DNA from: Myxococcota bacterium
GTDB lineage: Bacteria; Myxococcota_A; UBA9160; JAFDET01
Length of the DNA: 37,043 nucleotides
Reading direction: 5' to 3'
Assembly (NCBI GenBank): GCA_028278065.1
Contig: JANQFA010000048.1
Span: forward strand, 1-37,043
Numbering within the stretch: the first letter of the stretch is position 1; each line of letters opens with the position of its first letter. The position numbers and the translations under genes were made by a program. Below are positions 16,624 through 23,957 of the stretch, in pieces. A model generated the notes under the pieces. It was given only the letters and a program-made list of their open reading frames with translations, had not been told where the DNA came from and ran no database searches.

Positions 16624-16761
16624 CTAGAAGAGCGGCTGCTCGTCCCCGTCGTCCGGCGCGTAGGCGGTGATCTCGCAGTCGAGGGAGATCACCTCGAAGG
16701 AGGGCGGCTGCCACTCCAGCTCACCGGCGCGGCGGAGGGCCTCGGTCGGGTTCGTCTGCAT
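16624..16761 (-). CDS. pqqA: PqqA-like RiPP precursor peptide
   Basis: A 45-codon gene whose product ends with a PqqA core: W17-x2-P20-x9-E30-I-T-x-Y34. In known PqqA peptides a Glu and a Tyr in ExxxY are joined by PqqE and become the carbon skeleton of pyrroloquinoline quinone. Here the segment is SLDCEITAY, with the same W-to-E spacing of 13 and the same E-x3-Y as the Methylobacterium peptide (W3, P6, E16, Y20). It has about 15 extra N-terminal residues; a CTG at 16719 would give a 31-aa peptide of normal size. An extended -10 (TGCTATACC) ends eight bases before the ATG. No pqqB-E genes are in the window, so it is an orphan locally. It lies seven bases upstream of the DUF502 gene. Confidence 0.75.
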   Translation of the reverse strand: MQTNPTEALRRAGELEWQPPSFEVISLDCEITAYAPDDGDEQPLF

Positions 16762-16769
16762 GGCCGCAT

Positions 16770-16778
16770 GGTATAGCA
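16770..16778 (-). promoter_or_regulatory. Extended -10 promoter of the pqqA-like gene
   Basis: On the minus strand TGCTATACC is an extended -10 (TGn plus a 4/6 hexamer), eight bases before the ATG at 16761 and without a Shine-Dalgarno. No good -35 is visible. The position suggests that the peptide gene and DUF502 have their own, possibly leaderless, transcript separate from the M50 gene. Confidence 0.55.
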
Positions 16779-16827
16779 CGCCAGCGAACGCCGCTCGGCG
16801 CGCCCAGCGGAGTGGGTCGCCTGTCGC

Positions 16828-17952
16828 TCAGCGGGCCTGGCGGCTGCGCAGGTCCAGGGCGTGGACGAGGCTCTCGCGCGTCACCGCGCCGACGATCTCG
16901 CCGTTGAAGATGATCGGGATCTGGTTGACGTCGCGGGTGCCCATCGCCAGCAGGAGCTCGCGGATGGGGGTGTCCGGGGCGGCGGTCAGGAGCTCCTCCC
17001 GAGGCGTCGCCACCTCGCGCACCGGTGTGGTCTCCCAGGCGTCGGGGTCCAGGCGTTGCACGTCGCTGAGGGTCACCAGGCCGACGAGTCGGCCCGCCTC
17101 CTCCACCAGCGCCCAGCGGCGCCCGCGCATCACCAGCTCCCGGGCGAAGCGGGCGACCGGGTCCGTGCCGGCGATCCGAGCGGGCACGGGGGCCTGGAGG
17201 TCGCGCGCGAACAGCCCCTCCATGGATGCGTCGAGCTCCGTCTGGCGCAGCGCGGAGCTTGCGGCCGAGAGGAGGAACCAGCCGATGAAGGCCAGCCAGA
17301 GCCCGTCGGCTCGCCCGCCCCCCAGGAAGCTCGGCTCGAGAGCCTGCAGCGCACCGACCGCGATGAATCCGTAGGCGAGGAGCTGCCCGACCCCCGCGGA
17401 GATCCGGGTGGCGCGCCGGGCGTCGCCGGAGCGCGCCCAGAGGAAGGCCCGCAACACGCGCCCGCCGTCCAGGGGGAAGCCGGGCAGGAGGTTGAAGAGC
17501 GCGACGAAGAGGTTGATCCGGAAGAGCCAGGAGGCGACGAAGTGCCCGGCGGATCCGCTCTCGACGCCGCGCAGCGCCACCAGGAAGACCAGGGCCAGGA
17601 GCGCGCTCACGATGGGCCCGGCGATCGCGATCTCGAACTCCGCGCGCGCGTCGTCCGGATCCCGCTCCATCAGGGCCACGCCGCCGAACACGAAGAGGGT
17701 GATCGAGCGCACCGCGACCCGGTGACGGATCGCCAGGACGCTGTGGCCGAGCTCGTGGAGGAGGATGGACCCGAAGAAGAGGACCGAGGTGATGCCGGCC
17801 AGCGTGTAGCGCAGGCTCCCGTCGAGCTCGGGGGACTGGAGCTGCAGCTGGCCCGACAGCGCCAGGGTCACCAGGAAGAAGACGAGGAACCAGGTGGGGT
17901 GCAGGTAGATCGGGATCCCGAGGATCCGACCGATGCGGAAGCCGCCGATCAT
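16828..17952 (-). CDS. M50 site-2-type zinc metalloprotease with CBS domains
   Basis: A 374-aa intramembrane protease. The zinc motif HELGH is at 66-70, and the second motif NLLPGFPLDGG (N154 to D162) gives the third ligand. About six transmembrane segments span residues 18-240. Two CBS domains follow (about 250-365), which may bind adenine nucleotides and gate activity, as in Rip3-type proteases. Site-2 proteases cut membrane-bound anti-sigma factors or other single-span proteins. The ATG overlaps the upstream sulfotransferase stop by ATGA, indicating coupling. The substrate is not evident here. Confidence 0.92.
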   Translation of the reverse strand: MIGGFRIGRILGIPIYLHPTWFLVFFLVTLALSGQLQLQSPELDGSLRYTLAGITSVLFFGSILLHELGHSVLAIRHRVAVRSITLFVFGGVALMERDPDDARAEFEIAIAGPIVSALLALVFLVALRGVESGSAGHFVASWLFRINLFVALFNLLPGFPLDGGRVLRAFLWARSGDARRATRISAGVGQLLAYGFIAVGALQALEPSFLGGGRADGLWLAFIGWFLLSAASSALRQTELDASMEGLFARDLQAPVPARIAGTDPVARFARELVMRGRRWALVEEAGRLVGLVTLSDVQRLDPDAWETTPVREVATPREELLTAAPDTPIRELLLAMGTRDVNQIPIIFNGEIVGAVTRESLVHALDLRSRQAR

Positions 17953-18959
17953 CGCAGCAGGATGTCGCAGGCCTCGCGCACGCGATGCACGAGGCGGCCG
18001 AAGGCGTTTCGGTGGATGTTGCGCCGCAGCGCCACCACGACCCGCCGCTCCAGGTTGTAGCGGGTCAGGCGCTTGCGCCGGGGGCGGTCGGGGGGTGTGG
18101 CGGCGTCGATGTCCGCCTGGATCGCCTTGCGCGAGTAGCCCCAGGTCTCGAGGTCCTCGTCCGCGAGGCGCGCGAGGATCTCCGCGGCCTGCTCGAGCTT
18201 GCCCGGGGTTTCCGCCATGCTGGCGGCCCACTTCGAGACGTTCTCGGTGGTGGGTCGCTTCTCCCGGCTGACGGTCATCGGGTCACCGAGGCCGGCGGCG
18301 GCCCTCTTCGCGCCGCTCTCGCTGTCGCCGTAGTCGACCATGCCCGGCTCGTAGTCGAGGCCCAGGTGCGCGCAGATGCGTGCCGCCTCGCCCTCGGGAT
18401 CGGCCACCAGCTCCTCGTAGCGGACGTGGTGCGCGGGGACCGGACGCTCCCGCAGGAAGCGGGCGATCGCGGGCACGTAGCGCTCCATGAGCGGGTTGTG
18501 GGCGTGGGCCACCTCGTGGTCGCCGTCGAAGAAGGACTCGACGAAGGAGGACCAGACGGCGAGGGGATGGCGGGTGATCACGACCCAGTGCGCCTCCGGG
18601 TAGAGCCGGGCCGCGAAGTCGAGCACCAGCGCGTAGGCGGGCGTCTTGTCCAGCAGCAGACGCGCTCCGGAGTCGCGCAGCAGCGCCGCGTAGATCTCGT
18701 CGGTGCAGGCGCGCAGGGCCGCGTACCAGTCCTCCTCGCCGCGCGGGAGCGCCTCCACCAGCGCCCGCAGGCCCAGGCGCGTGATGATCGGGTCGTAGGG
18801 GGCCTTCTCGACGCTCGCGTCGTAGCCCAGGTGGGCTAGCGGCGTCAGCAGATGGGGCTCGTCGGGCGCGTGGATCGCGCTGTGGGCTCCGAGCATCCGG
18901 GACAGCATCGTGGTGCCCGCGCGCGGGCTCCCGATGAGGAAGATGAGCTTGTCCTGCAT
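17949..18959 (-). CDS. PAPS-dependent sulfotransferase family protein
   Basis: A 336-aa sulfotransferase. The 5'-phosphosulfate loop is IGSPRAGTTML (residues 9-19), and the 3'-phosphate-binding segment is VITRHPLAVWSSF (about 127-139). The rest fits the Sulfotransfer_3 type. It would move a sulfuryl group from PAPS to an alcohol, glycan or small metabolite; the acceptor cannot be told. The ATG at 18959 begins the protein directly with the strand leading into the PAPS loop. Its stop overlaps the M50 protease start. Confidence 0.88.
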   Translation of the reverse strand: MQDKLIFLIGSPRAGTTMLSRMLGAHSAIHAPDEPHLLTPLAHLGYDASVEKAPYDPIITRLGLRALVEALPRGEEDWYAALRACTDEIYAALLRDSGARLLLDKTPAYALVLDFAARLYPEAHWVVITRHPLAVWSSFVESFFDGDHEVAHAHNPLMERYVPAIARFLRERPVPAHHVRYEELVADPEGEAARICAHLGLDYEPGMVDYGDSESGAKRAAAGLGDPMTVSREKRPTTENVSKWAASMAETPGKLEQAAEILARLADEDLETWGYSRKAIQADIDAATPPDRPRRKRLTRYNLERRVVVALRRNIHRNAFGRLVHRVREACDILLR

Positions 18960-19016
18960 GGCGGGGGAAGAGACTAACGCTCCGCGCGAGGGGCCGCGAA
19001 GCGGCGCGCGGCGCAG

Positions 19017-20366
19017 CTAGACATCGAAGCCGTTCTCGGCCACGACCCGCGCGTACCAGCGTGCCGACTCCTTGATCGTCCGCTCGCAGGTGTCGAAGTC
19101 CACGTGGACGAGGCCGAAGCGCTGCTCGTAGCCCTCGGCCCACTCGAAGTTGTCCAGGAGGCTCCAGGCGTGGTAGCCGCGCACGTCGGCGCCTGCGGCG
19201 ATGGCGCGATGGACGGCTTCGAGATAGCCGCGGTAGAACTCGGTCCTGCGTGTGTCGTGCACCTTCCCGTCGGGGCCCGGACCGTCCGCATAGGAGCAGC
19301 CGTTCTCGGTGATCTCCAGGACGGGCCGCCCGAACTCCTCGCTGATCCAGACCAGCACGTTGTAGAGGGCGTCGGGCCACACCTCCCAGCCGAAATCCGT
19401 CAGGGGTCCTTCCTCCCGGCCCAGCACCGGGCGGGCCCCGAGGTTGTCGTCCTCGGGGACGTCTTCGACGAGGGTCCGCGTGTAGAGATTGACCCCGACG
19501 AAGTCGAGCGGGACCTGCGCGACGTCCAGATCGCCGTCGCGCACGTCCATGAGATCGATGGGCACGCTCCCATCGCGGAAGAGCGGGGGATAGGTGCCGC
19601 GCAGCGTCGGGCGCAGGAAGGCCTCGTTGGTGAAATTGTGCCAGCGCCGCGCGGCAGCCGCGTCGGCCTCCGCGTCTCCGGCGGGCTGGCAGTCGCTGAA
19701 GTTGAACGCCGTGCCGATGCGCAGGTCGCCCCGCACCGCCTTCATGGCGCGGAAGGCCTCGCCCTGGGCGCGGTTCACGTTGTGCACCGCGCGCAGGAAT
19801 CCTTCGAAGTCCCGTCTCCCCGGGGCGTGGATCCCCAGCAGATAGCCGAGCGCCGTGAAGACGTTGGGCTCGTTGAAGATCATCCAGTCCGAGATGCGGT
19901 CGCCGAGGGCGCGGGTCACGAGCTCGGCGTAGTCGGCAAAGCGCCCCGCCAGGTCGCGCTCGGGCCACCCGCCGTCGTCCTCCAGCGCCTGGGGCAGATC
20001 CCAGTGGTAGAGCGTCGGGAAGGGGCGGATGCCCGCCTCGAGCAGGGCGTCTGCGAGCTTCCCGTAGTGGTCGAGCCCCTTGGCATGGGCCGCGCCGCGG
20101 CCGCTGGGCTGGATGCGCGGCCAGGCGATCGAGAAGCGGTAGCTCGTGAGCCCCAGCTCCCGCAGCAGCGCGACGTCCTCGGATTGGCGCCGGTAGGAGT
20201 CGCAGGCCCGGTCGCCGGTGTCTCCCTTCTTCACGTTGCCCGGGGTGTGGGAGAAGCGGTCCCAGATGGACTCGCCTTTGCCGTCGACGTTCCACGATCC
20301 CTCGATCTGGTAGGAGGCGGTGGCGGCTCCCCAGTGGAACTCCCGGGGAAACTCGAGACGCGACAT
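19017..20366 (-). CDS. bglA: GH1 beta-glucosidase
   Basis: A 449-aa glycoside hydrolase family 1 enzyme, the usual length. The acid/base Glu is E167 in FNEPNVF and the nucleophile is E354 in ITENGCSY. The N-terminus FPREFHWGAATASYQIEGSWNVDGKG (residues about 6-31) and DSYRR...SYRFSIAWPRIQP are classic GH1 segments. There is no signal peptide, so it acts in the cytoplasm on beta-linked disaccharides or glucosides. The ATG at 20366 has GAGGA upstream; the much longer open frame beyond it crosses queG on the other strand and is not coding. Confidence 0.95.
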   Translation of the reverse strand: MSRLEFPREFHWGAATASYQIEGSWNVDGKGESIWDRFSHTPGNVKKGDTGDRACDSYRRQSEDVALLRELGLTSYRFSIAWPRIQPSGRGAAHAKGLDHYGKLADALLEAGIRPFPTLYHWDLPQALEDDGGWPERDLAGRFADYAELVTRALGDRISDWMIFNEPNVFTALGYLLGIHAPGRRDFEGFLRAVHNVNRAQGEAFRAMKAVRGDLRIGTAFNFSDCQPAGDAEADAAAARRWHNFTNEAFLRPTLRGTYPPLFRDGSVPIDLMDVRDGDLDVAQVPLDFVGVNLYTRTLVEDVPEDDNLGARPVLGREEGPLTDFGWEVWPDALYNVLVWISEEFGRPVLEITENGCSYADGPGPDGKVHDTRRTEFYRGYLEAVHRAIAAGADVRGYHAWSLLDNFEWAEGYEQRFGLVHVDFDTCERTIKESARWYARVVAENGFDV

Positions 20367-20410
20367 CGGCAGGTCCTCGGAGGGCGCGGGCGCGCCGGGG
20401 CTGCCGATGG

Positions 20411-20416
20411 TATCAG
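20411..20416 (+). promoter_or_regulatory. Divergent bglA/queG promoter region, -10 of queG
   Basis: TATCAG lies six bases before the queG ATG. Read on the other strand, the same bases give GATACC, a possible -10 for bglA. The 56-bp intergenic stretch is too short for two separate full promoters, so they probably overlap back to back. Confidence 0.4.
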
Positions 20417-20422
20417 AGGGCG

Positions 20423-21520
20423 ATGGACCCGCGGACGCCGCCGGACGACCCGCAGTCCTGGGCCGCGCGCGCGCGCGAGCTGGCCCTCGCGCTGGGCTTC
20501 GATCGCGCCGGGATCGCGCCGGCGGAGCCGACCGCGCACAGCGCCTTCCTGCGCGAGTGGGTCGCGCGTGGCTATGCGGGGACCATGGACTGGATCGGCC
20601 GCCGCCTGGAGGAGCGCGTGGACCCGCGCCGCGTGCTGGCCTCCGCGCGCAGCGTGGTGGTGACGGGCTTCGTGTACGCGCCGCACGACCGGCCGCCGCT
20701 CCCGCCCGGCGCCGCCGAGGTGTCGCGCTACGCCGGCGGGGAGGACTACCACGACGTGCTGGTGGGGCGCCTGCGGGCGCTCGGCGATGCCCTCGAGGCG
20801 CTGGCCGGCCGCTCCCTCGAGCAACGCGCCTACGTGGACACCGGGCCCGTGCTGGAGCGCGCGCTGGCCGCGCGCGCCGGAGTCGGCTGGATCGGGAAGA
20901 ACAGCTGTGTGATCGACCGCGAGCTGGGATCCTGGCTCTTTCTCGGCGTGCTCCTGAGCGAGCTGCCGATGGAGCCCGACGCACCCGTCGCGGATCACTG
21001 CGGCACCTGTCGCGCCTGCCTGGACGCCTGTCCGACGGACGCCTTTCCCGAGCCCTACGTGCTGGACGCCACGCGCTGCATCTCGTACACGACGATCGAG
21101 CTGCGCGGGGACATTCCGGGGGCCCTGCGCGAGGCCCACGGCAGCCGGGTATTCGGGTGCGACGTCTGCCAGGAGGTCTGTCCGTGGAACGGGCGCCGTG
21201 CCCGCGAGCGTCCCGCCGACCCGCTGGGGCTGCGCGAGCGCATCGCGGCGCGCCCCGAGTGGCGCGCGCCGACCCTCGCCTGGCTGCTCTCGCTGTCGGA
21301 GGACGACTGGCGCGCGGCCACGCGGCGCACCGCCCTGCGCCGGGCCAAGCACCGGGGCCTCCTGCGCAACGCTCTCGTCGCGGCGGGCAACTCGGGCGAT
21401 CCGGCCCTGCTGCCCCACGTCCGACGCCACGCCGAAGGCAACGACGCGCTCCTCGCCGACCATGCCCGCTGGGCCCTGACCCGGCTCGAAGCCGGCCCGC
21501 CCGCAGGAGGTCCGGGCTAG
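20423..21520 (+). CDS. queG: Epoxyqueuosine reductase
   Basis: A 365-aa cobalamin-dependent iron-sulfur enzyme that reduces epoxyqueuosine to queuosine in tRNA, the last step of Q34 synthesis. The N-terminal domain has YVDTGPVLERALAARAGVGWIGKNS (about 139-163), the QueG signature with the catalytic Asp. Two 4Fe-4S clusters are bound by CGTCRACLDACP (about 194-205) and CDVCQEVCPWN (about 251-261). The C-terminus has HEAT-like repeats for tRNA contact. Full length. No other queuosine gene is nearby. Confidence 0.95.
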   Translation: MDPRTPPDDPQSWAARARELALALGFDRAGIAPAEPTAHSAFLREWVARGYAGTMDWIGRRLEERVDPRRVLASARSVVVTGFVYAPHDRPPLPPGAAEVSRYAGGEDYHDVLVGRLRALGDALEALAGRSLEQRAYVDTGPVLERALAARAGVGWIGKNSCVIDRELGSWLFLGVLLSELPMEPDAPVADHCGTCRACLDACPTDAFPEPYVLDATRCISYTTIELRGDIPGALREAHGSRVFGCDVCQEVCPWNGRRARERPADPLGLRERIAARPEWRAPTLAWLLSLSEDDWRAATRRTALRRAKHRGLLRNALVAAGNSGDPALLPHVRRHAEGNDALLADHARWALTRLEAGPPAGGPG

Positions 21521-21537
21521 CCGCGAGCCGGGAGCGA

Positions 21538-22089
21538 TCAGCGGGCGGGGCGCCGTGCGGCCAGGGAGGCCAGGTGCCAGCGCCGGCCGTCCGCGTCCTC
21601 GCGCGCCTCCTCGCGGAAGTCGACGACTTCGAGCTCGGGGAAGAGCTTGGGCAGCTCCCCATCATCGAGGAGAAACGCCGCATTTCCAGGCCCGTGGGGG
21701 AGATCCCTCTGGTGGATCGTGAAGGTCTCGTAGAGCAGCAGGCCGCCGGCTCGGAGGAGGTCGGCGAGCGGCTCCGAGAGGGGGCGCCAGAGGTAGCGGA
21801 AGACGAGGACCGCGCCGAGGCGGGCCGAGGCGAATGGGATCTGGGCGCCGCCCTCGAGGTCGGCGCGTACGCACGCCACCGGCAGGCTGCGGGCGGCGGC
21901 GTCGCGTCGCAGCTCCTCGAGGAACGGGATCGAGCGATCGAGGGCGACTACGCGGGCGCCGGCTGCCGCCGCGGCCAGCGCATGCCGGCCCCGACCGCAG
22001 GCCAGATCGAGGACCGGGCCGAGCTCCGCGGCGGCGCGCAGCGCGGTCGCATGGGCGGCGAAGAAAGGGGAGATCTCAGCCGGCGGCAC
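21538..22089 (-). CDS. Class I SAM-dependent methyltransferase
   Basis: A 183-aa Rossmann-fold methyltransferase. Motif I is VLDLACGRGRHALAAA (residues about 26-41), an acidic residue in VVALDRS closes motif II, and VFRYLWRPL and GGLLLYETF are later motifs. This small type (TehB/Tam-like) methylates small molecules or metalloids; the substrate is unknown. It starts at GTG 22089 with GGAG upstream and overlaps the end of the GDPD gene by 14 bp, so it is co-transcribed. It is convergent with queG, 17 bp away. Confidence 0.82.
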   Translation of the reverse strand: MPPAEISPFFAAHATALRAAAELGPVLDLACGRGRHALAAAAAGARVVALDRSIPFLEELRRDAAARSLPVACVRADLEGGAQIPFASARLGAVLVFRYLWRPLSEPLADLLRAGGLLLYETFTIHQRDLPHGPGNAAFLLDDGELPKLFPELEVVDFREEAREDADGRRWHLASLAARRPAR

Positions 22090-22876
22090 GCCGCTCCGCC
22101 GCCGCGACGACCCGGCCGGGGAAGTCGCTGACCAGCCCGTCCACCCCCAGGTCCAGCAGTCGCTCGATCTCCGCCGGGTCGTTGATCGTCCACACGTGCA
22201 CGTGAATCCCGTGGGCGTGCGCGTGGGCGACGAACTCCGGCGTCACCAGCGCCCGGCCTGCGAAGTCCGTGGGGACCTGCAGGGCCATGGGACCGGGCGG
22301 GGGCGGGACGCCGTCGAGCGCGCTCTTCACGAACGCGAGCACGTCGGCCGCGGAGGCCCCGATGGCCACGTCCACCGCGCGCCTTCGCACGGTCGCGCGC
22401 AGGTTCTCCATGATGGCGGGGTTGGCGGCAGCCAGCAGCGTCCGGTCGGCGCGACCCTTCGCCAGGTCCAGGGTGCGCTCCACGAGCCGCGGGTCCGGCG
22501 CCTTGATCTCGATGTTGAAGCGCGCCTCCGGAAAAGCCGCGAAGACCTGCTCCAGGGACGGGATCCGCACGCCCTGCCCGCGTCGGGGGGTCTCGCCGCT
22601 CTCGCCCGGCGCGAAGCGGAAGCCCGCGTCGAGTGCCTGCAGCTCGGCGAGGTTCTTCTCGACGATGGGACCGCGGCCCTCGGTGGTGCGATCCACCAGC
22701 TCGTCGTGGTGGACGACCACGTGTCCGTCGGCGCTGAGGTGCACGTCGGTCTCGAGGATCGTGGCGCCCAGGGCGAGCGCGCGCTCGAAGGAGGGCAGGG
22801 TGTTCTCGGGCTCCTCGCCGGCCGCGCCGCGATGGCCGATGGGAATGGGCAGGGGCAGGTCCAGGAAAGGGTGCAT
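22076..22876 (-). CDS. Glycerophosphodiester phosphodiesterase
   Basis: A 266-aa GDPD-fold TIM barrel that hydrolyses glycerophosphodiesters to an alcohol and glycerol-3-phosphate. The active-site segments are HRGAAGEEPENTLPSF (residues about 15-30) with catalytic His, and ETDVHLSADGHVVVHHD (about 42-58) with the metal-binding Glu and Asp and the second His. NIEIKA follows near 120. No signal peptide, so cytoplasmic. The ATG at 22876 is preceded by GGAGAGA. The 3' end overlaps the methyltransferase gene. Confidence 0.92.
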   Translation of the reverse strand: MHPFLDLPLPIPIGHRGAAGEEPENTLPSFERALALGATILETDVHLSADGHVVVHHDELVDRTTEGRGPIVEKNLAELQALDAGFRFAPGESGETPRRGQGVRIPSLEQVFAAFPEARFNIEIKAPDPRLVERTLDLAKGRADRTLLAAANPAIMENLRATVRRRAVDVAIGASAADVLAFVKSALDGVPPPPGPMALQVPTDFAGRALVTPEFVAHAHAHGIHVHVWTINDPAEIERLLDLGVDGLVSDFPGRVVAAAERRAAG

Positions 22877-22912
22877 CGTCGTCTCTCCGGCGATCGGGGG
22901 GGGGCGCCGGCG

Positions 22913-22923
22913 TAGGGTACCAT
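22913..22923 (+). promoter_or_regulatory. -10 region of dtd
   Basis: TAGGGTACCAT contains two overlapping -10-like hexamers. TACCAT (22918-22923) lies seven bases before the dtd GTG with no Shine-Dalgarno, again fitting a leaderless transcript. No convincing -35 was seen in the G-rich stretch upstream. Confidence 0.45.
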
Positions 22924-22930
22924 TCGCAGC

Positions 22931-23380
22931 GTGCGCGCCGTGCTGCAGCGGGTGAGTCGCGCCCAGGTGCGCGTCCAGGGCGAGCCGGTCGCGTCGATCC
23001 GGCGGGGACTCGTCGCCCTGGTGGGAGTGGGGCAGCGGGACGACCTGCGCAGTGCCCGGGAGCTGGCGCGCAAGATCGTCGAGCTGCGCATCTTCCCCGA
23101 TGACCAGGACCGCATGAACCGCTCGCTTCTCGACGTCGCGGGGGAGCTCTGTGTGGTCTCCCAGTTCACCCTGCACGGCGATGCGCGCAAGGGGCGCCGC
23201 CCGGCCTTCGTGGAGGCGGCTCCGGGTGCCGTCGCCGAGCCGCTCGTCGAGGCGCTGATCGAAGCCGCCCGGGCGCTCGGGGTGACGGTGGCGGCGGGCC
23301 GCTTCGGCGCGCGCATGGAGGTGGAGCTGGTGAACGACGGCCCCGTGACACTCCTCCTCGACACCGAGCGCACCTTCTGA
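22931..23380 (+). CDS. dtd: D-aminoacyl-tRNA deacylase
   Basis: A 149-aa Dtd enzyme that hydrolyses D-amino acids (and glycine) from tRNA as a proofreading step. The family motifs SQFTLHGD (about residues 77-84) and the Gly-cis-Pro loop NDGPVTLLLD (about 136-145) are both intact. The N-terminus MRAVLQRVSRAQV is typical. The GTG start lies directly after a -10-like sequence. Length is normal. It is divergent from the GDPD gene. Confidence 0.96.
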   Translation: MRAVLQRVSRAQVRVQGEPVASIRRGLVALVGVGQRDDLRSARELARKIVELRIFPDDQDRMNRSLLDVAGELCVVSQFTLHGDARKGRRPAFVEAAPGAVAEPLVEALIEAARALGVTVAAGRFGARMEVELVNDGPVTLLLDTERTF

Positions 23381-23427
23381 GCGCCCCGCCAGCAGCGCGG
23401 GGACGCCGGCCCGTGCGCGCCAGCGGG

Positions 23428-23456
23428 TTGACCAGTGCACAGGTGCGTCCCACAAT
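23428..23456 (+). promoter_or_regulatory. Sigma-70-like promoter before the exported hypothetical gene
   Basis: TTGACC (23428-23433), 17 bp, CACAAT (23451-23456): a 5/6 match at -35, 4/6 at -10, with ideal spacing. It would start a transcript near 23463 and likely serves the hypothetical gene, ccdA and the TlpA-like gene. Confidence 0.6.
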
Positions 23457-23504
23457 CGGCGCGGATGGGGGTGGCGCACGCGACGCGCCGCAGAGAGGTG
23501 GAAG

Positions 23505-23897
23505 GTGAATCAGATTCGACGACGTCCGTCGCGCGTGGTGACGGTGACCGCGCTGGCGGCACTGGTCCTGGTGCTGGCCGGAGCCCCGGCGCCGGCTCGA
23601 GCAGAGCCGCGCAGCGCCGGTGCGGAGGCCGGGCTCGCCCTGGGCTCCTTCCTGCTGACGATTCCGTACGGGCTCGGGAAGATCCTGTGGGCGACGACGG
23701 GAACGATCGGTGCCGGGATGGCCTGGTGCTTCACCGGTGGGGACACGGACCCCGCGAAGAAGATCCTCGACGGCGCGGTGCGGGGCGACTACATCGTCAC
23801 CCCGGCGCACCTGACCGGGCAGGACTCGCTCGACTTCATCGGACGTTCGCCGGAGAACCAGGCGGCCAAGCAGTCGATGGAAGAGCCCGGCTGGTAG
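23505..23897 (+). CDS. Exported protein of unknown function
   Basis: A 130-aa protein with a Sec signal peptide: a basic N-terminus (NQIRRRPSR), a hydrophobic core (about residues 13-27) and an A-R-A cleavage site near residue 33. The mature part has a hydrophobic, Gly-rich segment (LGSFLLTIPYGLGKILWAT, about 44-62) and ends with DYIVTPAHLTGQDSLDFIG and a hydrophilic tail. One Cys (AWCFTGG) is present. It starts at GTG with AGAGG upstream. It precedes the CcdA-TlpA pair by 60 bp, so it may be part of periplasmic redox or cytochrome maturation; that is inference. Family not recognised. Confidence 0.72.
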   Translation: MNQIRRRPSRVVTVTALAALVLVLAGAPAPARAEPRSAGAEAGLALGSFLLTIPYGLGKILWATTGTIGAGMAWCFTGGDTDPAKKILDGAVRGDYIVTPAHLTGQDSLDFIGRSPENQAAKQSMEEPGW

Positions 23898-23920
23898 GCG
23901 TGGTCGCCGGGGCGGACTGG

Positions 23921-23957
23921 CCCCGGGACCCCGGGGAGGCGATCCTGTGGGATCGCC
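23921..23957 (+). promoter_or_regulatory. Tandem leader hairpins enclosing the ccdA ribosome-binding site
   Basis: Hairpin 1 is CCCCGG-gacc-CCGGGG (23921-23936). Hairpin 2 is GGCGATCC-tgtg-GGATCGCC (23938-23957), ending directly at the ATG. The only Shine-Dalgarno, GGGGAGG (23933-23939), is 18 bases from the ATG and lies partly inside both stems. Hairpin 2 would bring it next to the start codon; hairpin 1 would hide it. Confidence 0.6.

Noticed and set aside
16667..17374. 235-codon plus-strand ORF across the pqqA-like gene
   Set aside because: It is Ser/Arg/Ala-rich, without motifs, and antisense to both the M50 protease and the PqqA-like peptide.
19017..21683. Long minus-strand open frame extending the beta-glucosidase upstream to 888 codons
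   Set aside because: The extra part lies antisense to queG, is Arg/Ala/Pro-rich without motifs, and the GH1 protein has its normal length from the ATG at 20366.
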